From NCBI RefSeq assembly GCF_016808335.1, contig NC_053147.1, forward strand, positions 21,004,913 to 21,068,912: DNA of 64,000 nucleotides, written 5' to 3'. The stretch is from Panicum virgatum. Its lineage: Eukaryota > Streptophyta > Magnoliopsida > Poales > Poaceae. The position numbers were made by a program, and so were the translations under genes. Under the pieces are notes generated by a model. It was not told the origin of the DNA and did not search any database. It was given only the letters and a program-made list of their open reading frames with translations. Below, piece after piece: positions 34,601 to 45,759 of the stretch; the stretch's first letter is position 1, and each line of letters begins with the position of its first letter.

Positions 34601-34841
34601 CGCTAGTGCTAGCACAAATTGCTAGTAGCAGCATATGACTGTGAGGGCCCTTGGATTGCTGGTGGGCATGGATCCTTGGGCTCCAATAGGATCCTAAGTG
34701 GGTTGGAATTCTATGATATTAAGGATAGGATTGGATCGAGTTGACCCAAATTAGTTGGGCTGGAGTGGGATTGGATCTAGCTAATAACAAAATAGGATTG
34801 GAGTGGGGCTAGGGCCGGATCGTGACCCATTGTCAGGGCTA
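31627..34841 (+). mobile_element. hAT transposon inserted in the gypsy pol gene
   Basis: Perfect 16-bp inverted repeats TAGCCCTGACAATGGG (31627-31642 and, inverted, 34826-34841) are flanked by a perfect 8-bp duplication GGTAGGTG (31619-31626 and 34842-34849), as in hAT elements. Skipping it and one duplication copy restores the gypsy reading frame across the site. It carries a decayed transposase gene on the plus strand. 31643-32700 and 34450-34800 hold no recognisable gene. Confidence 0.95.
32883..34446 (+). pseudogene. hAT transposase, decayed
   Basis: A possible intron acceptor (TTTTACAG) precedes 32883, and an ATG lies at 32898. A BED zinc finger with CKYC and HLNRH lies at about codons 45-75. 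The frame shifts near 33318. The RNase-H-like core follows (TTDLWSS, LDHAS.NN, HARCAAHVLN), a hallmark of hAT transposases. TAG at 33853-33855 interrupts a further long match (PRRWNATYDML, AAILDPSMK). The C-terminal dimerisation region is not seen, and the frame ends unlike the family at 34446. With one shift, one stop and a lost tail, it is inactive. Confidence 0.85.
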
Positions 34842-34849
34842 GGTAGGTG

Positions 34850-35310
34850 TAGTTGGGCACTGCCATGAACTTGGCGTAAGCGGGGCGGCCGAGGAGGGCA
34901 TGGTACACTCCCTTCCAGTTCACCACCTCGAATGTAAGGGTCTAGGTGCGGAAGTTGGTCTTGTTGCCGAAAGTGACCGGCAAGTCGATGTTGCCGACCG
35001 GGTAGGCCTTCATGCCCGGCAGGATGCCATAGAAGGGGAAGGGGGAATCCTGCAAGCAGCCTCGCGGGGTTCCCATGTCTTCCAAAGTGTCCAAGTAGAG
35101 GATGTTGAGGCTGCTGCCCCCATCCATCAGCACCTTGGACAGGCGCATGTTGCTGATGATGGGGTCGACGACGAGGGGATAGCTCACAGGTCGAGGGATA
35201 CTTGCCAGATGGTCGTCCTGATCGAAAATAATGGGCGTGGACGCCCACTTCAACCTTCTAGGAATGGAACTTGCGGCAGCACATACCTCGCGGAGTCGGA
35301 CTTTCTGTTG
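34850..35310 (-). pseudogene. Gypsy aspartic protease part of pol
   Basis: Contains VLMDGGSSLNILY, the DGGSS active-site form common in plant Tat-type elements, followed by HALLGRPAYAKF. The protease is cut at its C-terminal side by the hAT element (31627-34841) and continues at 31618. A TGA separates it from gag upstream near 35311, in the same frame. Confidence 0.75.
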
Positions 35311-37714
35311 TCACCTGGAGCACTCGTCCTCCAGGCCACCAATGATCACCAGGCACCGATCCATGTCCAGGAACTCTCCTTCCGCCGGCTTCTCTTTCTC
35401 TTGGCCGGCGTCAGGCCGCTTGTCGTGGTCGTCGCCGTCGGTCTTGGCTATTCTGCAGAGGAGGCGCTTCATCATATCGCAATCTTTGAACTTGTGGTTC
35501 ACCGGATAGCCATGGTTGGTGCATGGCTTGTCCAGGAGCTGGTAGAAGTGGTCGTTTCTCGGAGGACGCTTGTCCTGGCGCTCGGTCACCGCGACCTCGC
35601 TGGAGGCAGGAGGTCGGCGGTTCTTCTTGTTCTTCTTGTCCTCGTGGCTCGAGGAAGGCCTGTCGCGGTCGCACCGCTTCTCTTGTGCCACGCGCTGGTC
35701 GCGCTCGAAGACGGCCCCGACCGCATCCTCGCCGGAGGCATGGTTGGTGGCAATCTCTAGGAGTTCGTGCGTGGTACGCGGCTTCTGGCACCCCAGTTTG
35801 TGGACAAGGGTCTTGCAGTGCGTCCTGTTGAGGAACGCACCGATGACGTCGGCGTCGATGACGCCCGGCAGCGAGTTGCACTGCTTGGAGAAGCGCCAGA
35901 TGTAGTCGCGCAGGGACTCACCGGGCTCCTGCTTGCAGCTCTTGAGGTCCCAAGAGTTGCCAGGGCGCACGTACATGCCTTGAAAGTTGCCAATAAAGAC
36001 CTTACGGAGGTCTGCCCAGCAGCCAATGGAGTCGGCGGGCAAGAATTCCAGCCAGGCGCAAACGTTTTCTCCCAGGCATATGGGGAGGTACTGGATGATG
36101 AAGCGTTCGTCGGTCGCTCCTCCGGCTCGGCATGCAAGCCGGTAATCCTCCAGCCACATGCCGGGGTTTGTTTCCCCAGTGTACTTCACGACGTTCGCCG
36201 GCGGTCAGAAGCGTTGGGGGAAAGGTACCCCCCGGATTGCTCTGGAGAAGGCGTTTGGCCCGGTGGGATCTGGACTTGGACTCCAGTCCTGATCCACGTC
36301 GGGGTCGCAGGGACGTCCTTCACGGTGGAGCGGTGAGCGTTCCTGGTTGGGGGCATATGCCTGCGTATCTTCTGCCCGAGCGGCCATGCGATCAATGTCG
36401 GCGTGGTGCCTCGCCTGCTGCCGGCCTCGGATCACGCTGCGCGCGTCGTAGTTAGGACCGACGCGATCGTGGATCGATGGCCTCGGCGGGAGAGGAGCGG
36501 ATGCCGCCGCTGGGGCTGATGCGCCTCCCATGTCGGGCTGCCATGGAGGTGGGGTACATTGTTTTTGGGATGGTTCCCGCCCACCATGGTTTGCGCCGCC
36601 AACTGGGCATGAGGCAGCAGCCTGGCGGCGGTGGAACGAGGAGCTCTCCGCCTGTTGGACGGCAGCAAGTTCGACCAGATTCCTCACCTGACGGTGAAGG
36701 TCTCTTTGGGCCGGATCTTGTGGCTCTGGCAGCGTTTGCAGTAGGATGGCGGCTGCTGCGATGTTATGACCCACACGGAACTCCTGCGGGAGCCGCATGC
36801 GAGCGTTGTTGATGATGTCGTGGTTGACCGCACGTGCGCGCCGGCGCGTGAAACTTGTGGGGTTCACCTCCTTTGACCCGGAGGGGGCCCGTGGAGGCTG
36901 TCCCGCGGGCAGAGGCGCCTGCTCGAGATGATGAAGTTCGTTGCCATGGGCCAGCGCGTTGGCGAGCGCGTGCTCCTGTTGGTCCGCTGGGGTGTGCGTC
37001 TGCTTGGACGGCACCACCTCCAGTGGCGGGTCGCCGTCGGCCATGGCACACATGCGCGGCGGCGCAAATGTGCCCCCCAGGCGATTGTCCCCTGTGCTTG
37101 AGGAATCACTCAGGGGATCCTCGTAGCATAGGAGGTCGTGGACGGAGTCAGTAGCTCTCCGTCATGCCCATGAATTGTGACGCGGGTTGGAACCTTTGGG
37201 CGGCCTTGCGCGCTTCCCGAGCGTAGACGCTCGCGGCATTGCGAAGACCGAACGGGAGCCGCTCTGAGAATGAGCGAGGTGGAACGAGCGGAGGTCCGCC
37301 CGTGAGCTGCCGAGAGACGTTGTCCAAAGAGAAGAGGACCAAGTTGACGTCCTCGGCGGCGGGGTTGGAGGCCATCATGAGCGAGATGTGGCGGGGCACC
37401 GCACGGGTTGGCTGCGATGGCCTGTGCTTCTTGACGGGCCAGTGAACCAATCGCCGACGCCTCAGGTTGTGAGGCTTGGGAGGAGGAGCTGGCTCCTCAG
37501 TGTCCGCCGGAGCGGCTTCCTCCTCGTGGAGGCACAATGCACCGAGCCGGTCGGTGATGAACTCCAGGCTTCTGAACTGGAAGATCTGGGAAGGCGAGAA
37601 CGGTGGAGGCGCCCACAATCTGTCGCAAGGGATCGCGGGGAACTCCAGCGAGCCGAAGAGGATCGTCTCACTGTCGCCGGCTGCCGGAGCGGCGAATGGA
37701 GTGATCGAAACCAT
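35311..37714 (-). pseudogene. gag: Gypsy Gag, broken
   Basis: A leader frame from ATG at 37714 ends near 37148. A second frame covers 37053-36205 and continues, after one TGA near 36203, into 36189-35311. The last part holds the retrotransposon gag core (MWLEDYRLAC, AWLEFLP, SWADLRKVF-like, ESLRDYIWRFS) and then a Lys/Arg-rich tail with a CTNHGYPVNHKFKDC zinc-knuckle-like segment. One shift and one stop inactivate it. Confidence 0.8.
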
Positions 37715-37749
37715 CCGATCGCCGAAGCAGTGAACGCACAAAGTGCTCC

Positions 37750-37768
37750 CCACGGACGGCGCCAAAAC
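37750..37768 (-). other. Primer-binding site of the large gypsy element
   Basis: On the minus strand, TTTTGGCGCCGTCCGTGG lies one base after the 5' LTR. It is nearly identical to the site at 3685-3704. Confidence 0.75.
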
Positions 37769-38861
37769 TGTCGCTGCGGGAAATGGGCGACTACAAAACT
37801 ACTCGATTGCTTGATTGTTGTGCGCTTGATCGTATATGGTCTAGCACGCAAAGACTCGAGGATTTAGACTGGTTCGGGCCTGAAATGCCCTACGTCCAGT
37901 ATGGGGGTGGTGTTCTTGCTCTATTGCTCTCGCGCCCGGGTGCTCAAAGTTCAGAGGGGAGCTTACAAGCTGGTCTAGTAGTGTCGAACTCGTGAGAGTC
38001 CAACCCTTTCCTACGTGGGGGGCCTTCCCTTTTATAGTCCAAGGTGGGGGCCCCCATTTACAGTTATCTAGCGTTGTGTCTTTGCACCGTCAGGGCGCAA
38101 ATCGTCCTTGTCGGTCGTCGGGGCCCACTCAGTCGGTCGGGAGTGGGCGAGCTTGATCCTGGCAATTTTCTGGTGCAAGGAATGATTCTGGCGATCTCCT
38201 TGAGCGGTGTGTTTCCCTGGCGCTGTCCCATCCTGGCTCAGTCGGGGCGGCGCGACCACCCGGTCGGTCCCTCGGGGGTCTCCTTCGGTCTTATCCGCCG
38301 GAGCCTGGGTTTCTTACCTGCAGGGCTATCTTACATAGCTCTGTCACCAAGCGGCGCGCCCGGTGAGGGGTGTCTTACCGAGGCCAGCCCGGGAGCGTCC
38401 GGTCACAATCGCTGGCGTAATGGAGTGGTGCGCAGAGGTGACCATCATTATGGCGAGGGGAGGCAGTGTCTGTGGACGCCCGCTCCCGTTGTGTCAAGGG
38501 GCCCGTGCGAGCGGCGCTGTCCCCTTGTCAGGGAGGCCTGCTGGCTTGGCCCTTAGCACAAGATAAGGAGAACCGGCGCCTTGGAGCTTGCACGGAGGCT
38601 GTCTTGGCCGGCACGCCTGTCAGGGGGCGCGGCGCCCTTGGAGTGCACGTCTCAGGCTACCAGCTTGGCCCTGACCCGGGGCGCTAAGTCGGGGGGCTGC
38701 CACGTGTCCGGGAGGTCGGGCTCCCGGACCCGTTCGCTTAGCGGCGAAGGCAGCTCCCCGCGCGTCTTAACGGGCCGTCCCGTCTTTGGCCCAATAAATC
38801 TACCGGGCCTTGCTTTATATAAGTCGGGCCCGTTAGGGACCCCTGGTTTATTCCCCTGTCA
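37769..38861 (-). repeat. 5' LTR of the large gypsy element
   Basis: 1093 bp, TGTCGCTG to CCTGTCA, with minus-strand TATAAAA at 38030-38036. Confidence 0.92.
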
Positions 38862-39002
38862 ATGAGTTTAATAGGAACCACTCCAAGACATTATGAGTTG
38901 TAGAGTATGAGTTTCTAATATCTTGATGATATGATAACACAATAGACACTACTTATAGACACCATGGGTTGATATTGCTCTCTATTTTTTTAAGTGTTAA
39001 AT
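38862..39002. other. Short AT-rich spacer, right half of the interrupted MITE
   Basis: Begins with the ATGAG target duplication. 38950-38980 is the rough inverted partner of 20245-20275. Confidence 0.4.
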
Positions 39003-39967
39003 CATCTCCAGCAGATTTCGTAAAACTGAATACCTAAATTTGCTTTTATGTATAGGAGAGAGAAGATTTAGATTATGATTTTGTGCTCCACTCCAGCAGA
39101 TTTGGTATAACTGGATACCTATAAAGCTTTATAAAACTACTCTCATATTGCAGGGGGTTCTCGTAAAAGGTCTAAGACATAGAAAAATTATAAAAATTAC
39201 ATATTTCATTGAGGACTTTTTGGCAAAACATCACATAAAAATCCTCCTTTCTTCCTGCCTCATGCCAGCCGCCTACTCCCCTCCCCGCCCTCCTACGCCT
39301 CTTCCTCCTCTCCGGCCCCCGCCACCACCTCGCCGCCGTCACAGCCCCGCTGCGCCGCGCTGGTCCGCTCGCCGCGCAGCTCCGGCCCAGCCCCACTCCG
39401 CTCCACTCGCCGCGGAGCTCCGGCTCGGCCCCGCTCATCCACCGCACTGCTCCGCTCCACCCGCCGTGCCGCTACAACCAAGCCCCGCTCCTCCGCCACG
39501 CTGCGCCGCTCCACTCCGCCCGCTCCGCCCGCTGCGCCGCTCCGACCCGACCCCGTTCCTCCGCCGCGCCGCTCCGACCCGGCCCCGCTCCTCCACCACG
39601 CCGCACTGCTCCGCTCCGCCATGCCGCGCCGCTTCGACCCGAAGCGAGCAGCGACCGGCAACCGGCGCCGCGCCGGCATCTAGGGGACGGTCGCGCGGCC
39701 TTGCGGAGAGGCGGCGGGTGACCGGAGATGACGCGGAAATCTCCGCCCAGGAGCAGTTGCCTCTCCCGCCACACACCTATAGTTTTAGCGATCCAGCCTT
39801 TAGTTTGGAATATTTGGGTCAAGGAGAGAGAAATTTAGGTAATTTGCTAAAAAAACTAGGGATAGGTATCCATATATTAAATCTGTTGGAGCTGTTTTTT
39901 GGTAGATTTTAGGTATTCTGGCAGGTTTTAGGGATAAGTATCCATTATACCAAATCTGCCGGAGATG
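39003..39967. mobile_element. DNA element with repeated inverted ends and a GC-rich core
   Basis: Left ends CATCTCCAGCAGATTT (39003) and CTCCAGCAGATTTGGTATAA (about 39091) have inverted partners at about 39880-39900 and 39940-39967 (CAAATCTGCCGGAGATG). The core at 39270-39700 is a low-complexity run of CGCCGCTCCGACCC-like words. The open frames through it (254 codons on plus, several on minus) are compositional and carry no domain. Confidence 0.6.
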
Positions 39968-40400
39968 CTCTTATATAAGCTTTTTGCAAAACATGAGAGG
40001 GCATGTTTCGAACTATGATTTCTACGGTGGAGACAGAAAGTGAAAAATCCAATCTAACACCTCGCGGCAGATGCGAACAGCTGCTCATTTTTTAACCGGA
40101 ACCCCGCTTATACAGAAAGCGAGGGCATCTAGGCTTATCTCCATCGCGATTTTGAGTATCACGCGACTGGTGGCCAAAGAAACAAACATGCCATGTCTCT
40201 TTAGCGTTTCGATAGAGGAGAAGATGCATGCATAAGAGCAAGATTAATGATTTAGCTTGCTGCTGGCTGCAAGGATTTTTGCAGCTCACCTCTCAGCCCA
40301 CTTGTATAATGGTTTAGCTCTCCATCATAAATAAATGACCCACTTGTCTATCTCAAACAGTTTCCTGGTTCTTGTGTCGAAGCTGGCTGTTAGCTAACAA
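39968..40400. other. Intergenic, MITE-like, no gene
   Basis: 40230-40400 contains words such as GAGCAAGATTAATG and TTAGCTAACAACCC typical of grass MITE debris. No gene is supported. Confidence 0.4.
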
Positions 40401-40560
40401 CCCATTTTCCCTCTCTCCTCTTCTCTCTCCACCTCAACATTCAGCCTGTTTTTAGCCTATCATAATACTCCCTCCGTATACCCATTTTCCCTCTCTCCTC
40501 TTCTCTCTCCACCTCAGCATTCAGCCTGCTTTTAGCCTATCATAATACTCCCTCCGTATC
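40401..40560. repeat. 80-bp tandem duplication
   Basis: Two copies, 40401-40480 and 40481-40560, starting CCCATTTTCCCTCTCTCC with about three differences. Each ends with the first bases of a Stowaway terminus (CTCCCTCCGTAT). Confidence 0.93.
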
Positions 40561-40875
40561 TTAAATAGAAGACGTTTAGGACATGAGTTAGCATACCAAA
40601 GAGTGATTAATTATGGGCAATTTTTCCATGTTTGACCATATTAAATACGGTGGTGGGTGCACCTTAGCCATAAACACACATGTAGACGGATTGGTTACCG
40701 AAGCTGGTCCCGAGATGTGGGGATGCCGGTTCGAGTCCTTGGTGGCAATGGGTGGCCAGCACCGAACGGCAGCAGGGGCAAAGGCATCCAAATCTCACCC
40801 ACATCTGTAGAACGATATCTTTTGCCAAAACCATGCACGTGGCCGGAACGACTTCTATTTAGGATACGGAGGGAG
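40548..40875. mobile_element. Stowaway-like MITE
   Basis: Inverted ends CTCCCTCCGTATCTTAAATA and the complement of CTCCCTCCGTATCCTAAATA, with TA on both sides (40546-40547 and 40876-40877). Confidence 0.8.
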
Positions 40876-40877
40876 TA

Positions 40878-41147
40878 CTTGCTCTAAGCTTCGTAAAGTG
40901 ACGGGATTAAACTTGATTGGCCGCATGCATTAACTCACAGCACAGATGATTGCGGTGTTTTAAATGGCCTCTTTGGTATGTGTGGCGTAGAAAAATACGT
41001 CGATTTTAAAAAATGAAAGGAATTGGTCATGTTTAAATTATTTTGTCAAAATTATTTGAATTTTTTTTACTAATTTAAAGTATTAAATACAATTTATTTA
41101 TAAAAACTTTTGCATAAATAGATCCTAAATCGCGAGACGAATTTAAA
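40878..41147. other. Intergenic AT-rich sequence
   Basis: Contains MITE-like words (TCGCGAGACGAATTT near 41131-41145). No gene. Confidence 0.4.
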
Positions 41148-42630
41148 TGTTGAGGATCGCTACCTCCGAAGGAGGCATACCCGAAGGTTCAGACCCACGC
41201 TCGATTAGCTGACCCCAAAGCTAACCTCTAATGACCGCTGCATACTGCGAAGGTCGATTGGCTTACTGTTTTTGTGCAGGTTTGGCAACACAGGATCTTA
41301 AGCGGCCGACGAAGGTTACCCGCAACCGGCAGTGAGGCTCCGCGGGCTACAGGAACCTTTGATCCCCGATCGAAGGTGAGCGGGCCAAAGAGCGGCATAT
41401 CTCGGAAGCCCCGGCAACCTTCAGAGTCACGAGAAAAACGCAGCGGCGTGGGACCAGAAGCGTGGGGATTGTGGGGCAAGAAAGCTTGCGTGTCTTAAAC
41501 GTCACTTGACCTTTGGGTCACGCGGGAGGCGTGACCGGGAGGAAAAGACCAAAAGACCCTCGATGAGGATGTAATTAGCGGAATGAGAATGGGCATTGTT
41601 GTAATTGAATCCAGAGGGTCGGAGGGTATAATTACTCCCAGATTTTTTTACTGTAACAATTTCTTGATCATCGGTGAACACTCATTGGCTTTCTATCCGA
41701 AGGTCTTTGAGTCCTAGTGTTCTCCTTGTCTGTTTGGGAAAATTGAGCTAAGGATCCAATAGTGGCGTCCACCGTATTCTAGCTCGAGAAACAATCCCAA
41801 TGACTCCCGTAAAGAGAAAGGCCTCCGACCAAAACACCGCCAACCTAGAAACCTCCAACCTCCATAGCGTCCCAATCTGAACTGCTGTCTCTACAGAGCA
41901 AACCATCACTCAAACCACCAAAGCAGAGAAACAAGCTCAGGCTCAACGCACCATCCAAGAGAAGAACAAAACCGCCATGGTCAACCAAGACCCTGAGGTC
42001 TCTAAGGACAATGAAATACAAGCTACGCAACAAGACGAGTACACACAAACAGCCCTCGAGATCAAAGCCCTTATGAGAGAAAAGGCAAACTTTATCGCTT
42101 AGCTGGCAACGAAGAAGAGAGCAGTGACACGAGCAAAGAAGTTAGCTGAGACCTGGAGCAAACTCGTCAAGATGCAAGCCGAATTCGAGCAACTCCAGAA
42201 AGCTTGCAAGGTTCCGCAAGATCATGGTCAAGCAGAAGATTCCTCAGCAGGAGAAGATGATCCCATCATGACAAAGTCATTTGTTATGGCCTGCGAAGGT
42301 TCGGCCGCCACATGATATTCCTACTTGCAGCCGTTGTCCGTCACAAGCTGATTTCACCTCAGAGAAAAGCTGAAACAAGACTTTCAAGTCTTCAAGAAAG
42401 CAGCCATAACCTCCGTAGAAGAATTCCAATGCTTTCAGATGGATCGGGAGCCCTTACCCGACTACTTTCGAAGATTCGTCCAGAAGAAATCACAAACCCC
42501 AAACTTCTCGAAAAAGGCAGCAATTGAAAAGTGCACTGCTGGATTACTATCAAGCCAGTTAGCTTCGCACCTCTCCAAAGAGCCACCAAAGTATTTGGCA
42601 GAGTTGTACTCTAAAGTTGTAAAGTATCCG
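41148..42630 (+). mobile_element. Truncated gypsy fragment: LTR plus start of gag
   Basis: The LTR (41148-41761, about 614 bp) starts TGTTGAGGATC and ends GGATCCAATA. Its start resembles the minus-strand reading of the LTR at 55198-55842 (TGTTGGGGATCG..., both rich in CGAAGGT). A GGCGTCC primer-like site and a decayed gag follow. The fragment stops at about 42630 with no pol or second LTR. Confidence 0.75.
41800..42630 (+). pseudogene. Gypsy Gag fragment, decayed
   Basis: ATG at 41800 opens a frame that meets TGA at 41878-41880 after 26 codons. A charged coiled-coil stretch (AKKLAETWSKLVK) lies at about 42124-42230. A gag-core-like segment follows at about 42360-42630 (EKLKQDFQVFK, EPLPDYFRRFVQ) in other frames. 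Confidence 0.6.
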
Positions 42631-42723
42631 TGTAAAATTTTTTATAAAAAATATTTATCTAATATTTTATGTATGTGTTCAAACATTCAATATGATATTT
42701 TGGATATAAAAATTTAGATCTAA

Positions 42724-43012
42724 AAATGCACCGTGAAAGGCGAATTTCGAATCCCGAAATCACGTCGTGAGCTAATCAACGTCATTTAAACGGATGCGTC
42801 GATTTTCTAGCAATCAACGTGCATGGTCGATCCTCGAAGGGTTTGCATCGGCTGCGTTGGATCCCTGCGCTCGGTTCGCGTGCAATTAATGAATGCTGGC
42901 AGCAAGCCCGAGTGGGATGGCTGGATCGGAGCGCCCGTGCAGGTCGCCGGTTCGGTGGGTGGCTAGTCAGATGGGCTAGCTATAGAATCACTTATATAGA
43001 ATCACTTAGAGC
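42724..43012. repeat. Duplicated block D (copy at 54601-54872)
   Basis: About 270 bp similar to 54601-54872, from TGCACC(G/C)TGAAA through CTATAGAATCACTTAT. It includes a conserved core of about 75 bp that also recurs at 44808, 48548 and 49785. Confidence 0.85.
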
Positions 43013-43226
43013 AAGTATTACAATTGGCAGTAAGAAGGCTGAATCTATGTGGCGGAGAGAGAAATGAAGAAAAAGAAAGAGGCCGGCGTCTGTGCCGCGC
43101 CATGCTTTTTTTTCTACTGGCTCAGTTTGCTGCGGCAGCATTCAATGGCAGCGTGGTCCGCACCCTCGTGTGCTGGGAGTCGCGCTTGCAGCCTGATGCC
43201 TGCGGGATTATAAAACCTGCTCGCGT

Positions 43227-43584
43227 GATTGGTTGCCGGTGCGAGGCCGGGCCAGGCTGCGCACCGGAGCCAGGTTGAGCAGAGCCAGCATGTGTGCGTG
43301 CATGCAGTTGCGATTGGTTGCTCGGTTCACTCGGCCAGGCTGATTTGGGATGGTGATTGGTAGCATGTTGGGTTCCGTGTACTGAGTCGCTGATTTTCCG
43401 TCCCGCGTGCGCGCTTGCACCGTTCCAGCCAGGCCCGCGCGGTACGCTCTGGCATTCCTCGCGAGCTTGGCTCGGAGGTTACTTTTGCACCGCGAAAGCC
43501 AGGTCCGGTACCACATGCAGGTAACCAAACAAGTCTAAACTGCACCTCGCGAGCCTGGCACGAGGTGGATGCGGACAACCAATC
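43227..43584. mobile_element. MITE-like element with GATTGGTTG ends
   Basis: The left end GATTGGTTGCCGGTGCGAG and the right end, complement of GATTGGTTGTCCGCATCC, form inverted repeats around a GC-rich core. No exact target duplication was fixed. Confidence 0.5.
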
Positions 43585-43606
43585 AGACCCTTATCCACTA
43601 GAAGTG

Positions 43607-43864
43607 CTCCCTCCATTCTCAAAGGAAAATCATTTGGGACCATGACACAGTCTCCAAAATTTAATTTTGACTTTTTATTTTTATAAAAATATTAATTGCA
43701 ATGGATATATTTATTTTTTTATAAAAGTATATTTTAAGACAAATCTATTCATATAGTTTTTGTATTTTGAAAAACTCAACAACTTAAAAGTTATCATGAT
43801 TTATATTCTCAATATTTTACTCAAACCTTATCTGAAACGACTTTCTTTTCGAGTATGGAGGGAG
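43607..43864. mobile_element. Stowaway-like MITE
   Basis: Inverted ends CTCCCTCCATTCTCAAA and the complement of CTCCCTCCATACTCGAAA. TA follows the right end; the left flank is TG. The interior is AT-rich. Confidence 0.75.
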
Positions 43865-44651
43865 TATACTCTTCTTATATAAGATGCTCGAGGTTATTTT
43901 ATACTAGCATAAGTGCACTTCAAAAAAAAAACTCTATAAAATACTAAGTTGATTAGGTAAAAATGGCAAAAGTGATGTCAAAATCGGATCCAAGAAACTG
44001 TCTAGTTTCGTCCCCACGCTGCGGAGGGGGCGTCGAAGGAGAGGCTGCGGGCGGAGGGGATGAGGAGCGTGAGAGAGAGGTTAGATGATTTGGAGAGTTA
44101 ATTTTGGAGAGGCCGTTAGTTCCCCTTCCTTTGGAGAAGTTTTTCATTTTTTTATCTAGTCTTTTACTTTTTTATTTAGCTAGAATTTTAGCTAGTCTTT
44201 TGAAGATGTTGTATGCGCACCATATTGTTTACAACATATGAAACCATCGGTGATGCTCGCCCTATCCACCATCCTAAGCAGCGCCCCATCCTAGCTAGGT
44301 ATTGTTTAGTTTGTGAAATTTTTTGAGTTTTGGTATTGTAGCACTTTAGTTGTTATTTGATAATTAACATCTAATTACAAATTAATTATGTTTAAAAGAT
44401 TAGTCTCGTCGTATACAGTTAAATTGTGTAATTAATTAGTTTTTACTATATTTAATGCTCTATACCTATATTCGAAGATTCGATACGATGGATACTATTA
44501 ATTTTTTAAAAAAATTAAACATGGCCAGCGCATTTGTCGCCTCCGATCCGTCGCCGGCTCCGCCTCGCTGCACGCGCCCGTTCTCCGAGCGATCCGACCG
44601 CCCGAGGCGACGAGAAGAGCGGCGGTGGAGGCCCCCGGTGGCGTCCCATAT
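43865..44651. other. Intergenic; partial TTGTTTAG-type MITE at about 44300-44470
   Basis: 44300-44470 matches the beginning of the TTGTTTAG MITE family (GTTTAGTTTGTGAAATTTT) but lacks its second end. 44521-44655 has a small GC-rich frame with no recognised content. Nothing else is supported. Confidence 0.45.
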
Positions 44652-44895
44652 GTGAGATTTTAATTTGAGGGTATGCAAATCGAGTGCAACATCTGGATTC
44701 GGACTCAATTTTTTTTCTTTCATGGACAAATGTGTACTTTGGACAATCAAATCACCCGAGTGATGAGGATTCTAAACACTCGAGTTCCGTGTCGACAGAT
44801 CTGGAATCAACGTGCATGGTCGACGGGTTGCATCAGCGACACTGGATCCTGCGCTTGGGTCACGTGCAATTAATGAACGCAGGCTGGAATTGATT
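44652..44895. repeat. Duplicated block C upstream of the UGT gene
   Basis: Similar to 48405-48618 downstream of the UGT gene, from TTTAATTTGAGGGT through GTCACGTGCAATTAAT. The UGT gene therefore sits between two direct copies of this block. Confidence 0.85.
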
Positions 44896-45640
44896 AATGA
44901 ATCTTAGTCAAGAAATATTAATACTATTTTGTATAAATTTGTTAATTTAAATTATTTGACTTATCGGAAAGCGAGAGTCGCATTCATTTTGGAACGGAGC
45001 CGGTTTATCTGCCATAAGATGCTCGAGGCTGTTTTATATCTGGCATAAGATGTGCGTGTTTCATTTTTTTTGGAACCGAGTGAGTATATCTGCTACAAGA
45101 GCATCTTCAAAAGACTAGGTATAATCCTAGTTTAATTTAGAGTTTCACAAACTCTATAAAAAAATAGAAAACTTCCTATAGAGTGAGTAAACCAACAAAC
45201 TTTCTAAATCTTGACTCTCCATCCATTCTAGAAGTGAAAGGTTTTGAAAATAAAAGTTAACTTAAATTCCCGCAGATAGGTCCCTGAATCTCCTAGTAGA
45301 AATCATCGTAGAAGTTCGGATGTAAATTCGAATATTCAGATGTCAACTTAATATAAAAATAATTGCATAAGTTGCAAATTTATCTCTAGACGAATCTATT
45401 AAATATAATTAATGTACAATCAGCAGATGATTACTGTAGTAATTGGTGGTCAAACCATGAACTAATTAGTCTTAATAGATTCGTCTCGTGATTAAATCGC
45501 GATTTATGAAATTGGTTTGATAATAAGTCTATATTTAATACTCCTAATTAATATTTAAACATGCGATATGACGGAACAAGTGACTTAAATTTAAAAAACA
45601 AACGAGAGTGCGCAACTCAAATCTAGTTTGGTGGGGGACA
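44896..45640. other. AT-rich upstream region of the UGT gene with MITE debris
   Basis: 45395-45490 has inverted words AGACGAATCTATTAA and TTAATAGATTCGTCT typical of a MITE interior. 45100-45260 also looks MITE-derived. No gene is seen. Confidence 0.45.
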
Positions 45641-45654
45641 AGCCCTAGACACCC

Positions 45655-45664
45655 CGTTTTTATA
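45655..45664 (+). promoter_or_regulatory. Possible TATA element of the UGT gene
   Basis: A TTTTTATAT stretch lies about 100 bp upstream of the ATG at 45760, a reasonable TATA position. It is weakly supported by sequence alone. Confidence 0.35.
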
Positions 45665-45759
45665 TCTGCCATGAGAAGTAAGATGATTGCTCCAATCCGG
45701 CTCCCCCAGCCAAGCCCAAAGCACCAAACGATTCCAACCAGCAAGAATTGCCGGGGATC

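Larger units (their letters stand above)
20472..38861 (-). mobile_element. Large Tat-type gypsy retrotransposon, decayed (minus strand)
   Basis: The LTRs are 20472-21567 (3') and 37769-38861 (5'). Flanks ACGAG (20467-20471) and ATGAG (38862-38866) are a 5-bp target duplication with one mismatch. On the minus strand the order is LTR, primer-binding site, gag, protease, RT, two RNase H domains, integrase, then a long tail with a plus-strand antisense gene, purine tract and LTR. Dual RNase H and an antisense gene before the 3' LTR are traits of the plant Tat lineage. Coding parts have several stops and frameshifts. Three later insertions sit inside: 23157-24528, 25015-26526 and 31627-34841. Confidence 0.9.

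Noticed and set aside
39148..39912. 254-codon Pro/Arg/Ala-rich frame
   Set aside because: Lies across the ends and core of a DNA element, with mirror frames on the other strand. Explained by GC composition.
40640..40780. tRNA gene or SINE within the Stowaway-like element
   Set aside because: A GGTTCGAGTCC word resembles a B box, but no convincing A box or stem was found at the right distance.
44521..44655. Small GC-rich frame upstream of the UGT gene
   Set aside because: 44 codons, no match to the UGT family or to a known signal. Probably chance in a GC island.
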